A DNA stretch of 64,000 nt from Candidatus Nanopelagicales bacterium (GTDB lineage: Bacteria; Actinomycetota; Actinomycetes; S36-B12), in the NCBI GenBank assembly GCA_018401415.1, contig JAGYKV010000018.1, forward strand, positions 1-64,000, read 5' to 3'. Below the pieces are notes generated by a model. It was given only the letters and a program-made list of their open reading frames with translations, was not told the origin of the DNA and did not search any database. How positions within the stretch are numbered: the first letter of the stretch is position 1; each line of letters opens with the position of its first letter. Shown one piece after another: positions 16,988 to 26,741 of the stretch. The translations under genes were made by a program, and so were the position numbers.

Positions 16988-17775
16988 CCCGAGTTATCAC
17001 AATTGCCAACCAAAAAGGCGGGGTAGGTAAGACGACAACGGCAGTGAATATTGCCGCCGCGCTTGCCCAAAATGGAAAAAAGTGCCTGGTGATTGACCTT
17101 GATCCTCAAGGCAATGCCACAACAGCCCTGGGGATTGAACACCGGGAAGGTACTCCGGGGGTTTATGAAGTGCTGATGGGGGAGAAAACCCTACTGGAAG
17201 TGATCCACCCTTGTGCTGACGTGCCGGGTTTGTGGGGGGCCCCGGCCACCATTGACCTGGCTGGAGCGGAGATCGAGTTGGTCTCTCAAGTCGCTCGAGA
17301 ATACCGATTAAGTAAGGCACTGGAACAACTTTTGACCAAAGAGCAATTCGACTATGTGATTCTGGATTGCCCACCCAGCCTGGGATTGTTGACCCTCAAT
17401 GGTCTGGTGGCGGCCAAGGAGGTTCTCCTACCAATTCAATGTGAGTATTACGCCCTTGAAGGCCTTTCTCAACTACTTAAGAGTGTGGGCATGGTGACCG
17501 AACACCTCAACCCCAAATTAACGGTTTCGGCCGTTATCTTGACCATGTATGACGGTCGCACCCGACTTGCGAGCCAAGTTGCCGATGAAGTTCGGTCCCA
17601 TTTCGGGGCAACAGTTATCGAGACAGTTATCCCCAGAAGTGTTCGTGTGTCGGAAGCGCCGTCTTATGGGCAAACGGTTTTAACCTATGACCCCACCTCA
17701 CCGGGGGCAATTGCCTATCGGGAAGCTGCTGAGCAACTTGACGCACTCGAATCACACCAGCCACACAACCAGTGA
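16984..17775 (+). CDS. parA: Chromosome partitioning ATPase ParA
   Basis: A 263-residue ParA/Soj ATPase whose ATP-dependent DNA binding moves ParB-parS complexes. The deviant Walker A motif QKGGVGKTTT is near residue 10, the second switch reads YVILDCPPSLGLLTLN, and QCEYYALEGLSQL follows. The ATG at 16984 is preferred: it overlaps the upstream frame's stop and has GGGTGG 5 nt upstream. An in-frame GTG lies 9 bp earlier. ParA of relatives is often longer at the N-terminus. Confidence 0.96.
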   Translation: MTRVITIANQKGGVGKTTTAVNIAAALAQNGKKCLVIDLDPQGNATTALGIEHREGTPGVYEVLMGEKTLLEVIHPCADVPGLWGAPATIDLAGAEIELVSQVAREYRLSKALEQLLTKEQFDYVILDCPPSLGLLTLNGLVAAKEVLLPIQCEYYALEGLSQLLKSVGMVTEHLNPKLTVSAVILTMYDGRTRLASQVADEVRSHFGATVIETVIPRSVRVSEAPSYGQTVLTYDPTSPGAIAYREAAEQLDALESHQPHNQ

Positions 17776-17796
17776 AAAATCCAACTTATCCCCAAC

Positions 17797-17805
17797 TTAT
17801 CCACA
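17797..17805 (+). promoter_or_regulatory. DnaA box between parA and parB
   Basis: A perfect TTATCCACA, preceded 11 bp upstream by TTATCCCCA (one mismatch). It lies in the 49-bp gap between the partition genes, about 4 kb from oriC, so it could titrate DnaA or link partition gene expression to initiation. Confidence 0.5.
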
Positions 17806-17824
17806 GATTACAAGGAGTATTGGG

Positions 17825-18745
17825 ATGGCGACACCACAACGCGGTTTAGGAAAAGGCTTAGGCGCCCTCATTCCTACCGGACCGGTCGATTACCCCATTG
17901 CCTTGGATGCTGAGGAATCCCAGGTCTCGGTGGTGGGGTATCGGGAACTTCCCATTGACTCAATCCGGGCTAATCCACAGCAACCTCGGTCAATCTTTGA
18001 TGAAGATGCATTACAGGAACTTGTTTTCTCAATTTCAACAATTGGATTGTTACAACCAATTGTTGTCCGACCCCATGGGGGTAACGTATATGAACTTGTC
18101 GCGGGTGAGCGACGCTTACGTGCAAGCACACTGGCCGGTTTAACGGAGATTCCAGCAATTATCCGTCATACCGAAGATGCGAATATGTTGAGAGACGCGT
18201 TACTGGAGAATTTACATCGATCGGATCTGAATGCGCTGGAAGAGGCCGCTGCTTACTCTCAGATGCTCTCGGATTTTGGCTGCACCCAAGAAGAATTGGC
18301 CCAACGCATTGGTCGTTCGCGACCACAGGTTAGTAATACCCTGCGACTTCTCAAACTTCCGGCGAAAGTACAGAGTCGGGTAGCCGCAGGCGTGTTAAGT
18401 GCCGGACATGCACGAGCACTTCTTGCGTTACCCGATTCAGATTCCATGGAAGCAATGGCGACTAAAATTGTGGCCGAAGGATTAAGTGTCCGCAGTGTTG
18501 AGGAACTCATTGCACTGGGAACGTTTGGCGGTAAACATCGAAAGAAGATCGATCGAAAAAGAAAGTCACGACCCGAAGCACTCGAGGAAGCAGTTCGAGT
18601 CATCTGTGAATCGTTATCGGACACTCTTGACACCACGATCACAGTGGAAGGATTTTCAAAAAGTGGAGCACTGGGCAAGATTGTGATCGAAGCTGCGGAC
18701 ATGGCCGACGCCCGGCGAATAACCCAAATAATTACCGGCGAATAG
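17825..18745 (+). CDS. parB: Chromosome partitioning protein ParB
   Basis: A 306-residue ParB CTP-dependent clamp. The N-terminal ParA-interacting motif is RGLGKGLGALIP, the CTP-binding ParB core includes NPQQPRSIFDEDAL and LVAGERRLRA, and the parS-reading helix-turn-helix includes EELAQRIGRSRPQVSNTLRLL. The C-terminal dimerisation domain follows. The ATG at 17825 was chosen for AAGGAG upstream and because it starts just before RGLGKGLGAL. It overlaps the convergent ddl gene by 14 bp. Confidence 0.96.
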   Translation: MATPQRGLGKGLGALIPTGPVDYPIALDAEESQVSVVGYRELPIDSIRANPQQPRSIFDEDALQELVFSISTIGLLQPIVVRPHGGNVYELVAGERRLRASTLAGLTEIPAIIRHTEDANMLRDALLENLHRSDLNALEEAAAYSQMLSDFGCTQEELAQRIGRSRPQVSNTLRLLKLPAKVQSRVAAGVLSAGHARALLALPDSDSMEAMATKIVAEGLSVRSVEELIALGTFGGKHRKKIDRKRKSRPEALEEAVRVICESLSDTLDTTITVEGFSKSGALGKIVIEAADMADARRITQIITGE

Positions 18746-19667
18746 CTCCCTGAATCAACTCAGCAAAAATACGTCCAACTTCAAGGTCAGCAGCCAAAAG
18801 TGCTTGCGGTACAAGGGAAGTTTCTGTCATGCCAGGGGCAACATTAACTTCAAGAAACCAAATATTCCCATCTGATTCGACAATAACATCGGTGCGGGAA
18901 ATATCACGTAAATTCAGATTTTCATGAACCATGAGTGCGAACTTCTTGACTTTGGATTCGATTGCTGGATCAAGTCGTGCCGGCACAAAAAATTCGGTGG
19001 CGCCTGCCGTGTACCGGGCATCGTAGTTGTACACACCGCTGAGGGGAACAATTTCAACCGGTGGAAGTGCTTGCGGTGATCCATCCCGATCGATCACGGT
19101 GAGAGCGAGTTCGATCCCTGTTTTTGCTTGTTGGATCATGACAAAGTCGGAATAACCAAATGCGGTAACGAGGGCTGTGGGTACCTCGGTGTCAACCACG
19201 CACTTGGTGACACCGAGTGCTGAACCACCGGTTAATGGTTTAACAATTAATGGCATGCCTAGATCACCGATGATGGTCCGTATCACTGAATTCGCACCCA
19301 TCTCCTTGAAGAAACTCTGCGGAAGTGCAACGAAACGAGGAATGTTCTCCTTCGGAAGAAGAGAGGAGGTAACACCTTTGTCAAAAGCAATGCGTGAAGC
19401 TTGGGAACCCGATCCAACAAAAGGAATGCCGAGGGCTTCAAGAACACTGCGTAATGAACCGTCCTCGCCCACTGAACCATGAACCATGGAGATCACACAA
19501 TCAGGAGGGTTCGATTCCAAGGAGGGAATTGTCTCTGCGGTGATATCTGACTCGGTAATTTCCACTTCGGGCATGGATGCGCGCAACGCTTCCGCCACCC
19601 GGCGCCCAGAACGAAGGGACACGTCTCGTTCAGGGGATAAACCACCGGAAAGAACCAGAATATGCAC
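18732..19667 (-). CDS. ddl: D-alanine--D-alanine ligase
   Basis: A 311-residue ATP-grasp enzyme that makes the D-Ala-D-Ala dipeptide of peptidoglycan. The N-terminal motif is LSGGLSPERDVSLRSGRRV, the ATP-binding loop lies around PLIVKPLTGGSALGVTK, and the C-terminal catalytic block is WFLEVNVAPGMTETSLVPQA. The GTG at 19667 is preferred, with AAGGGG 8 nt upstream. The protein is shorter than the larger Ddl enzymes, as in the DdlB type. The aminotransferase gene ends 10 bp upstream. Confidence 0.93.
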   Translation of the reverse strand: MHILVLSGGLSPERDVSLRSGRRVAEALRASMPEVEITESDITAETIPSLESNPPDCVISMVHGSVGEDGSLRSVLEALGIPFVGSGSQASRIAFDKGVTSSLLPKENIPRFVALPQSFFKEMGANSVIRTIIGDLGMPLIVKPLTGGSALGVTKCVVDTEVPTALVTAFGYSDFVMIQQAKTGIELALTVIDRDGSPQALPPVEIVPLSGVYNYDARYTAGATEFFVPARLDPAIESKVKKFALMVHENLNLRDISRTDVIVESDGNIWFLEVNVAPGMTETSLVPQALLAADLEVGRIFAELIQGAIRR

Positions 19668-19677
19668 GCAAATCCCC

Positions 19678-20973
19678 TTAATTGATATCAGTTTGAGGAG
19701 TAAAAAACCGAGTTTTCGGGGACGCCAGTGAGGTGGGTGGTGGGCCAAATGTATTGACCAACTCGATTTCAGCCTCGATCACGGTGGATAGCCGCCTCAC
19801 TCCCTCACGAATCCGGTCAGGATCTGGATAGCAGTAAGACAATCGAAGATTGTGTGCTCCTTGACCATCGGCATAAAACCCGGACCCGGGGACATAGGCG
19901 ACTAATTCAGTCAGGGCGCGCGGCAACATAGTGTTGGCATCAAGGCCCTCTGGAAGAGTAACCCAAGAATAGAAGCCTCCTTCGGGAATGGTCCATGTTG
20001 TGCCATCAGGCATGAGTGCTTGCATTGAATCGAGCAGGGAATCTCGCCGTTCGCGATACAACTCCTGGAACATTTTGATCTGTTGCTGCCAAGGTTGTTC
20101 TGCCAAGTAACGGGAAATAGTGAGTTGCACAAAATTGCTCGGACATAGGGTCGCAGCCTCTGCGGCCAACACTATTTTCTCTCGAACACCATGTGGTGCA
20201 ATTACCCAACCGAGCCGCAACCCGGAAGCAATTGTTTTGGAAAAGGAACCAAGGTAAATAACATTTTGATCATCGAGTGCTCGAATTGCTTGCGGTGGTT
20301 CCCCTTCAAAGCCGAGTAATCCATACGGATCATCTTCAAGAATTGGAACCTTGAATTCCTGAGCAATTGCAAGGATTTCTTCGCGCCGCTGCTGACTTTG
20401 AGTGAGGCCTGCAGGATTGTGAAATGACGGAATCGTATAAATGAATTTCACATTGTTGTGCGCCGCTAGTGCGGATCGCAATGCTTCGGGATTAAGTCCA
20501 TGTTCATCCATGTCGACATGCACAACGTTGCATTGATATGAGCGGAAGACACCGAGGGCGCCAACATAGGAAGGGGACTCAACAAGGACGGTGTCTCCTG
20601 GGTCACAAAAGATTTTAGTGACGAGATCCAAGCCCATCTGGGAACCAGCCGTGACCACAATGTCGTCGGGGTGTGAGTGCACACCCACCAAAGAAGTTAT
20701 CTCCAGAATCTGCTCCCGCAGCTTTTGATCACCTTGACCGGACCCATATTGCAGAGCAGTGTTGCCCTGCTCTCTGATCACTCGAGCGGTGATATCCGCG
20801 AACTGATCGGCATCTAGTGCGTTGACGTATGGCATCCCACCGGCGAGGGACACTACTTCGGGGCGGGATGCAACAGCGAACAGTGCTCTGATTGCCGAAG
20901 CTGTCAGGCCCTGAGCTCGCTGGGCATAGGACTCCACCCATGGATCAAGTCGGGAACCCATTTGCTCGGACAT
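19678..20973 (-). CDS. PLP-dependent aminotransferase (class I/II, MocR/2-aminoadipate type)
   Basis: A 431-residue fold-type I aminotransferase. The PLP lysine is in YLGSFSKTIASGLRLGW, and the cofactor-binding blocks VTAGSQMGLDLV and ILEDDPYGLLGFEG are clear. No helix-turn-helix domain precedes it, so it is an enzyme and not a MocR regulator. Closest families act on alpha-aminoadipate, branched-chain or aromatic amino acids; the substrate is not decided. The start was set at ATG 20973 because TACTCT lies 6 nt before it (leaderless type) and no ribosome-binding site supports upstream starts. Confidence 0.88.
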   Translation of the reverse strand: MSEQMGSRLDPWVESYAQRAQGLTASAIRALFAVASRPEVVSLAGGMPYVNALDADQFADITARVIREQGNTALQYGSGQGDQKLREQILEITSLVGVHSHPDDIVVTAGSQMGLDLVTKIFCDPGDTVLVESPSYVGALGVFRSYQCNVVHVDMDEHGLNPEALRSALAAHNNVKFIYTIPSFHNPAGLTQSQQRREEILAIAQEFKVPILEDDPYGLLGFEGEPPQAIRALDDQNVIYLGSFSKTIASGLRLGWVIAPHGVREKIVLAAEAATLCPSNFVQLTISRYLAEQPWQQQIKMFQELYRERRDSLLDSMQALMPDGTTWTIPEGGFYSWVTLPEGLDANTMLPRALTELVAYVPGSGFYADGQGAHNLRLSYCYPDPDRIREGVRRLSTVIEAEIELVNTFGPPPTSLASPKTRFFTPQTDIN

Positions 20974-21098
20974 GGTGCAAGAGTAGTAACCCTTGTGCCC
21001 ACTGAACAGGTAACCTTCCCTTGTGAAACCTTTTCTTCGCGCAGGTGGACTCATTGCCCTTGGGATAGGCCTAGGTTTCTTAATTCGACTGTTGTGGC

Positions 21099-22142
21099 CT
21101 ACCGGGGGGCACAAAAAGCCGTGATTGCTGCTGCAATCCCTTGGGCAATTGCATTGTGGAACGCCTCGGAGTTCAATCTTTTTGAGTCATCGACATTGGA
21201 CATGTAGCCAAGATCCACTCGAACCGCCGGCATGGTGGTCAACCGCAGAAGATCCCAGGTGCGCGGGTGGGTGCGGCAGTCCTTGCGGTCGGTGCGTCGA
21301 ATGAGTTCGGCGGAAATCAACTCGGCGAGCTGTTTACCGGCAGGGGAATGATTGCCACCGCCAGGGCTACCGAAATAGAACACTGCAATTCCATTGGGTT
21401 TCGGGCTATCGGATTGATCCACATGCAAGGAGACCACGAGATCAGCTGTGACTTCATTAGCAAAAGCCGCCCGCTGCGCCGGTGTGCCGGGAGTGATTGG
21501 GATAGCGGGTCTGGTCAGAATCACCTGAGTACCAAGTGCCGCGAGACGTCCCTCCACTCGCGTTGCAATGGCGTGGGTGAGTTCCGGGTGCAGCAGGTCA
21601 CCAGGGTCCAAGACAACAACTTTGTCTGCGATACCTGTTTGCAATGAACTGATGTGAACGTGTTCTCTCAGCGCTCCTGAATCACCGCCAATAACGGAAC
21701 GCGAAAGTCGATCAAATGAGCGGAGTGTTTCTAGGCCGCAAATACCGTCTGCGCTCACGCCAACACCCCGTTGGAACTCTCGGAGAGCCGTGTCGGTTGA
21801 CGGCCCAAAGATTCCATCAGGCCGACCTGCATTAAAACCGAGTTCATTAAGTTTGCGTTGAAGTTCGGTGACATCGTCACCGATCATGAGGTGACCTGCG
21901 GTGAAAGATAGAACACGGTCACCGAGGTTCCATCGGGCTTCATCCAGCCGGCGAAAAGTTTCCGCTCCTACAATGCCGTCGACGGTGATGCCACGCTCTT
22001 GCTGAAAAATTCGCACGGCATGATCAACGTTTTCGTCATACACATTAAGTGTTTCGTAACCTGAGTTATTCAATAGACCGAGGTGCGCGAGCCGTGCGCG
22101 AACCTCCGCTACGGCCGCCCCGGTGGAACCAAGGCGGAGCAT
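21099..22142 (-). CDS. cwlM: CwlM-like amidase homologue with two peptidoglycan-binding domains, probably regulatory
   Basis: A 347-residue protein with two PG_binding_1 domains (about residues 1-68 and 80-148) and a C-terminal Amidase_3 domain (about 174-345). There is no signal peptide. In M. tuberculosis the gene at this place is cwlM, whose cytoplasmic product controls MurA rather than cutting peptidoglycan. The active site here is altered: the first zinc-ligand His is Asp182 (DPGD where enzymes have DPGH), and the catalytic Glu appears as Asp310 in AVRVDLGYMSN. His240 in SLHVD is kept. A regulatory role is inferred from these changes and the context. Confidence 0.87.
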   Translation of the reverse strand: MLRLGSTGAAVAEVRARLAHLGLLNNSGYETLNVYDENVDHAVRIFQQERGITVDGIVGAETFRRLDEARWNLGDRVLSFTAGHLMIGDDVTELQRKLNELGFNAGRPDGIFGPSTDTALREFQRGVGVSADGICGLETLRSFDRLSRSVIGGDSGALREHVHISSLQTGIADKVVVLDPGDLLHPELTHAIATRVEGRLAALGTQVILTRPAIPITPGTPAQRAAFANEVTADLVVSLHVDQSDSPKPNGIAVFYFGSPGGGNHSPAGKQLAELISAELIRRTDRKDCRTHPRTWDLLRLTTMPAVRVDLGYMSNVDDSKRLNSEAFHNAIAQGIAAAITAFCAPR

Positions 22143-22157
22143 CCAGTACCTACACGC

Positions 22158-22478
22158 CTACAGGTACGGCTGTAAATCAGCGATGAGTGCGGCTTTGGGT
22201 TTGGCACCAATAATTGTCTTCACAATTTGGCCACCCTGATACACATTCAAAGTCGGAATGGATGTTATGCCGTAGGAGCCAGGGGTAGACGGGTTTTCGT
22301 CCACGTTCATTTTGGCAATAATCAAGGAATCCTGTTCTGCGGCAATCTCCTGGAGGATCGGACCGATCTTCTTGCACGGGCCACACCACTCGGCCCAGAA
22401 GTCGACAAGAACAGGCTTCTCGCTCATGAGGACTTCCTCAGCGAAATTGGCGTCGGTAACTACTTTTATTTCTCCCAT
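22158..22478 (-). CDS. trxA: Thioredoxin
   Basis: A 106-residue thioredoxin with the redox motif WCGPC at residues 31-35, the cis-Pro region YGITSIPTLNVYQ and no signal peptide. The ATG at 22478 follows AAGGAG at ideal spacing; a longer in-frame extension lacks a ribosome-binding site. It is reduced by the TrxB encoded next to it, and it is 15 bp from cwlM. Confidence 0.97.
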   Translation of the reverse strand: MGEIKVVTDANFAEEVLMSEKPVLVDFWAEWCGPCKKIGPILQEIAAEQDSLIIAKMNVDENPSTPGSYGITSIPTLNVYQGGQIVKTIIGAKPKAALIADLQPYL

Positions 22479-22556
22479 GGAAAACTCCTTTAAGTCAGGG
22501 CCTAACTTAGCCGAACCAGCCTTGAAAACGTTCAATGGTCAGGTTTATGGATGGTG

Positions 22557-23495
22557 TTACTCAGTGTGTGCGAGGAAACGTTCTGCGTCAAGCGCCGCGG
22601 AACACCCGGTACCAGCGGCAGTAATCGCTTGGCGGTAGGTGTGATCCACCAAATCACCACATGCAAAAACACCATCTATATTCGTCTTGGTGGATGGAGA
22701 TTGAACCTCTACGTACCCCTCGGCATTCAGATCAATCTGTCCGTGCAGAAGCTCGGATCGGGGATCGTGTCCGATTGCAATGAACAAACCGGTGATGGCT
22801 AATTCCCGCTCTTCACCGGTGACCGTGTCTCGCAGTGTGACTCCGGTCAACTTTTCCTCGCCATGAATAGCCGCAACCTCACTATTCCATGCGATCTTGA
22901 TTTTCTCGTTGGTGAGTGCACGTTGCTGCATGATTTTACTGCCACGAAGTTGTTCTCGACGGTGAATCAACGTGACGGTCTTCGCGAAACGGGTTAAAAA
23001 AGTTGCCTCTTCAAGAGCAGAGTCACCACCACCCACCACAGCAATATCTTGATCGCGGAAAAAGAAGCCATCGCAGGTAGCACACCACGACACACCATGG
23101 CCACTGAGTCGCTTTTCATTTGGCAATCCCAATTCACGGTAACCGGAACCGGTGGCAAGGATCAGTGCACGTGCCTGGTGGACATTTCCGGACCCGTCGG
23201 TGACGTACTTAACGTCACCCTCAGCTTTGATCTCGGTCACGTCATCGGTCACAATTTCCGCGCCGAAACGCACCGCCTGTGCGCGCATGTTTTCCATTAG
23301 CTGCGGCCCCATGATTCCATCTTCGAAACCAGGGAAATTTTCAACGTCGGTGGTATTCATGAGGGCGCCGCCGGCGGTGACTGCTCCTTCAAACACAAGT
23401 GGATGCAGTTGTGCGCGGGCGGCGTAGACAGCCGCTGTGTAACCAGCAGGGCCAGAACCAATAATGATGACATTTCGGATATCACTCACGGACAA
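22557..23495 (-). CDS. trxB: Thioredoxin-disulfide reductase
   Basis: A 312-residue low-molecular-weight thioredoxin reductase, using NADPH and FAD. The FAD motif is [16 protein letters not shown] near residue 12, the redox pair CATC is at 138-141, the NADPH motif is [13 protein letters not shown], and the C-terminal FACGDLVD closes the FAD site. The start is a TTG with an alternative GTG two codons later. The 139 bp before it hold no gene. Confidence 0.97.
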   Translation of the reverse strand: MSVSDIRNVIIIGSGPAGYTAAVYAARAQLHPLVFEGAVTAGGALMNTTDVENFPGFEDGIMGPQLMENMRAQAVRFGAEIVTDDVTEIKAEGDVKYVTDGSGNVHQARALILATGSGYRELGLPNEKRLSGHGVSWCATCDGFFFRDQDIAVVGGGDSALEEATFLTRFAKTVTLIHRREQLRGSKIMQQRALTNEKIKIAWNSEVAAIHGEEKLTGVTLRDTVTGEERELAITGLFIAIGHDPRSELLHGQIDLNAEGYVEVQSPSTKTNIDGVFACGDLVDHTYRQAITAAGTGCSAALDAERFLAHTE

Positions 23496-23634
23496 TCACT
23501 GCTTTCACGTTACACCAGGCTTATGCCGGGTTAATGATGTTGGAATTGGTTCCAGTCTACGCTTCGGCGATCCGTGAAGCGGTTGTGACCGGGTAAATTC
23601 CGAATTACAGTGACTCACTCACAGTGATGGGAAA

Positions 23635-24495
23635 CTAGTTCAGTGAATACGTGATATGGGCATAAACATCGAAGGGAACCGTTCCACAACCTGGTCCCAC
23701 TACCCAGATATCAAGGAAACTCAAATACCGATTACTGTCCAAAATTGCTTGGCCCACCGCGAACCGAGCGGCACTTTCTGGAACGGAGTCCATCCCCTTC
23801 ACCATGGCAAAAGGAATCACCACAATTCCGGCTTCTTTACCCATATATGTTCCTTGATCCACGAGCAATGCTTGTGAAGTATCCGACTTGGTCAGCTCGG
23901 TAATGCAGTCACGTAAGGCAGTTTCACTTTTCAGCATGCCACTTGGTGCGCTCATGGACATCTTTTGCACGGGAACCCGGAAGTAATCAAGGGGTGACTT
24001 GACCCCCACCTTGTTCAAAGCTCGGGTAACGGTCTGGGTCAAATTTTGTGGACTGTAATCGTCACCGCTTGCGGTGATCGTGACGGCCGGCGGAACGAAA
24101 CCAGCTTGAACAACCTGAGTTGGGGCTTCGGCCGCTGGCGAACCGGTGGACTCTCCGAGAACAACGGGGGCATCAGCAACGACCGACCCGGAATCGGTGA
24201 CGGCTGATTCATCGGTTGAGAGAATATTCGCGCCAATACCGACGGCCAACAGGGTGACACTCGCGGCAACCAGCCCACCGACCCACTTGGTGCCCAGGCG
24301 GCGTTGCCGGTGCTCAGCGAGATCCGTGACCCCATTGGCGGATTCGAGTGACAGTGAGGTGTGAATCTGCTCCCACACACCCTCAGGCATGGGAATGATG
24401 GGTTCGGCATCGAGGTAACGGGAATAGGAGGCCAGGGTATCGCGAACTAGTTGCGCATCTTCTGGGTTCAATTCTTCAGGACTATTGGTTGCCAT
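23635..24495 (-). CDS. Putative membrane anti-sigma factor for SigM
   Basis: A 286-residue protein with a cytoplasmic N-terminal part (1-75), one membrane helix near residues 73-95 (WVGGLVAASVTLLAVGIGAN) and an extracytoplasmic part that looks globular. I see no zinc-binding anti-sigma motif. Its gene overlaps the sigma factor gene by 14 bp and occupies the position of rsmA, the SigM anti-sigma factor of mycobacteria. The role is inferred from order and topology. Confidence 0.72.
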   Translation of the reverse strand: MATNSPEELNPEDAQLVRDTLASYSRYLDAEPIIPMPEGVWEQIHTSLSLESANGVTDLAEHRQRRLGTKWVGGLVAASVTLLAVGIGANILSTDESAVTDSGSVVADAPVVLGESTGSPAAEAPTQVVQAGFVPPAVTITASGDDYSPQNLTQTVTRALNKVGVKSPLDYFRVPVQKMSMSAPSGMLKSETALRDCITELTKSDTSQALLVDQGTYMGKEAGIVVIPFAMVKGMDSVPESAARFAVGQAILDSNRYLSFLDIWVVGPGCGTVPFDVYAHITYSLN

Positions 24496-25108
24496 GCTCG
24501 CGAGCTCCTCCTCTCGACCTTGTGACGGAAGTGGTGGGGTCTTGGTTCCGCAGATATGAAAGTCGCTGAGCTAATTTCGCCCGACCCCGGCTACTTCGGC
24601 TCTTGACTGTTCCCGGGGGGCAATTGAGTTCGATAGCTGCATCTTCAATCGAGTAACCCTCAATATCCAATAGGACCACAGCTTCGCGTTGGTCCAAGGG
24701 CAGTTCGGCAAGGGCAGCAGAAATCTCCATCATGGTCTCCCGTTCAGAAATATGGTCCCGGCTATCGGGGATCTCCACCGAACTGTTGTCATAATGATCG
24801 GGGAGAACGGTGGTGGGCCGGACAGATTTGCGCCGCAGGCGATCCAGACTTGCATTAACCACAATTCGATGTAGCCAGGTGGTGACAGCGGCATCGCCCC
24901 GATACTGCTCAGCTCGACGATACGCTGAAATTAACGCGTCTTGGAGGGCATCGGATGCCTCCTCGGGGTCACTTGTGGTGCGCAGGGCAACTGACCATAG
25001 GCGATCTTTGTGGCGCGTGATCAGCACATTGAAAGCCTGTGGATCTTGATTAATGTGGGCAGCCAGCAACTCCCGATCTGTCAGGTCATGAAGGGCTACA
25101 TCCGGCAC
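24482..25108 (-). CDS. sigM: ECF RNA polymerase sigma factor, SigM-like
   Basis: A 208-residue extracytoplasmic-function sigma factor. Region 2 spans about residues 22-90 (AFNVLITRHKDRLWSVALRT, DALQDALISAYRRA, TWLHRIVVNASLDRLRR), and region 4 spans 130-185 (LPLDQREAVVLLDIEGYSIE and CPPGTVKSRSSRGRAKL). The GTG start has no Shine-Dalgarno sequence but a TAGGCT box 6 nt upstream. The neighbours (an anti-sigma candidate, trxB/trxA, murJ) match the sigM locus of M. tuberculosis. Confidence 0.92.
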   Translation of the reverse strand: MPDVALHDLTDRELLAAHINQDPQAFNVLITRHKDRLWSVALRTTSDPEEASDALQDALISAYRRAEQYRGDAAVTTWLHRIVVNASLDRLRRKSVRPTTVLPDHYDNSSVEIPDSRDHISERETMMEISAALAELPLDQREAVVLLDIEGYSIEDAAIELNCPPGTVKSRSSRGRAKLAQRLSYLRNQDPTTSVTRSRGGAREHGNQ

Positions 25109-25142
25109 CCATCAAGCCTAATGACCCATGAGGCCTCAATAA

Positions 25143-26741
25143 TCAGTCAGCCTCTACCTGCGGGGATCCAATTACGGCGACATTGCTGATTCCCCCGCGA
25201 TACGCCTCGGAGTCCTCGGTTAAAGGAAGTCCGGTGAGCCAAATCAGGACATATCGACCGGTCACGGGTCGGGGAGCTCGCAACTCAATATTCGGGCCGG
25301 CATTCTCGATCGAGACCAGTTTGGTCCATAAATCAGGATCATCTTGAAGATCCTCGGATACTCGGACCTGAACATCTGTTCCGTATCCCACCAGTCCTAA
25401 TGAGACACCTTGGACCGAGGCGCTTTCACCTAGATCAACAATTACACCGACCCCACCCTTCTTCCCGACATTTCGGCTGGGGTATTTCTTGGTGAGCCAG
25501 GCACTGACCAAATCACCGTCGATCGCCAGTGGCGCGAGCTTCTCGCGCTCGGTACCCAATAAACCCTGTTCACGACCAAGGGAATCCTTTCCGCGTGGAT
25601 CAAAGGATCTGGCACTAATTGTGGGAAGTGATCTCTCCGAGTCGGTTATTTCGACCTCGACGAACGGAGTGGCCGGCGAAACCAGAATTTCCAAAGCTTG
25701 CTCGGGTGTCAGCCCACTGGCTCCTGGAGCGGTAACTCCGGCATCGGTGTTACGCGGGGAATCCAATAATGAAACACCGGTCGCGATCAGCGCGAAAACA
25801 ACCGCTAGCGCGAGAATAGCGCCAAGGGCCCGCTTTACATAGGTGCTTGGGGTATTGGGTGAAGTGAGAACAGGTCCTCGAACCGTGGTGGTACTCACCG
25901 GTGCGACATAGTCTCTTGCTGAAGCAATGGCATTCGCAAAACCCAAAGAGTCTTGTATCCGAGTTACTCCTCGGGATCGTTGGACACCGGTGACACTGCG
26001 ACCGACTACATCGTCCACACCACGTGGAATGCTCGCTCGAATACTGGAGGGCAGCGGAACATTTTTTCCAGTTTTAGGGGTGAACGGAACACGCAAGGGC
26101 TCCGGCGTTGACTCAGCATTCACGGGATAAGGCCACAAGCCTGTGGTGAAGCAGTACAGCAAGGAACCGAGCCCATCAACATCGTTCTTTACGGAATCAT
26201 CGGATCCTTCGCGAACAAAAAGTGGGCCGAAAAGTGCATGGTCAACAGCCAGACCCCTCACGGCTATTTCATGGGATTCGGTGATAAAAACGCAACTCGG
26301 GCGTAATCGACCGTGTTCCAAATTGACCTTCAGTGCGGAATTTAAGGCCCAAGCAATATTGGCCACGTGGTCCAGTGACTCTTCGGCTTCAAATGGTGTG
26401 CCTTCACGATCCTCCAGAGCTTGATCAAGTGGTACGCCGGTGGACCACTCACTAATGATTGCCGTGTAGGCGGGGTCTGAAAATGTGGCACTAATACTCA
26501 GAACATCGAGAAGTCGAAGTAATCTTCGGTCTTCGGCACGAGCGGCAGCTTGAGCCGCCCCAAGGACAGCTGAAATACGTGAATCATCTGAACGCAATAA
26601 CCGAATTGAAACGGAGCGCTCCAAAATTTCATCTCGACCTCGCCACAGTTGAACCATGAATTGATCCGGCCCACTAGGCAGGTGCTCGCTGACCAGTTCC
26701 AGAAGTGTGTAACGACTTAATGTCGTTCCACTCTGAATCAT
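25143..26741 (-). CDS. Membrane pseudokinase with extracytoplasmic C-terminal domain (MviN partner)
   Basis: A 532-residue protein. Residues 1-270 resemble a Ser/Thr protein kinase fold, but the catalytic elements are missing: the beta-3 Lys position reads VSIRLL, the HRD loop is HGRLRPSC and the DFG loop is GLAVDH. One membrane helix lies near residues 307-330 and the C-terminal third looks like a discoidin/F5-8 type C domain. In mycobacteria a pseudokinase of this kind is fused to the C-terminus of MurJ (MviN) and recruits FhaA. Here it is a separate gene whose ATG overlaps the murJ stop by 4 bp. Confidence 0.8.
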   Translation of the reverse strand: MIQSGTTLSRYTLLELVSEHLPSGPDQFMVQLWRGRDEILERSVSIRLLRSDDSRISAVLGAAQAAARAEDRRLLRLLDVLSISATFSDPAYTAIISEWSTGVPLDQALEDREGTPFEAEESLDHVANIAWALNSALKVNLEHGRLRPSCVFITESHEIAVRGLAVDHALFGPLFVREGSDDSVKNDVDGLGSLLYCFTTGLWPYPVNAESTPEPLRVPFTPKTGKNVPLPSSIRASIPRGVDDVVGRSVTGVQRSRGVTRIQDSLGFANAIASARDYVAPVSTTTVRGPVLTSPNTPSTYVKRALGAILALAVVFALIATGVSLLDSPRNTDAGVTAPGASGLTPEQALEILVSPATPFVEVEITDSERSLPTISARSFDPRGKDSLGREQGLLGTEREKLAPLAIDGDLVSAWLTKKYPSRNVGKKGGVGVIVDLGESASVQGVSLGLVGYGTDVQVRVSEDLQDDPDLWTKLVSIENAGPNIELRAPRPVTGRYVLIWLTGLPLTEDSEAYRGGISNVAVIGSPQVEAD

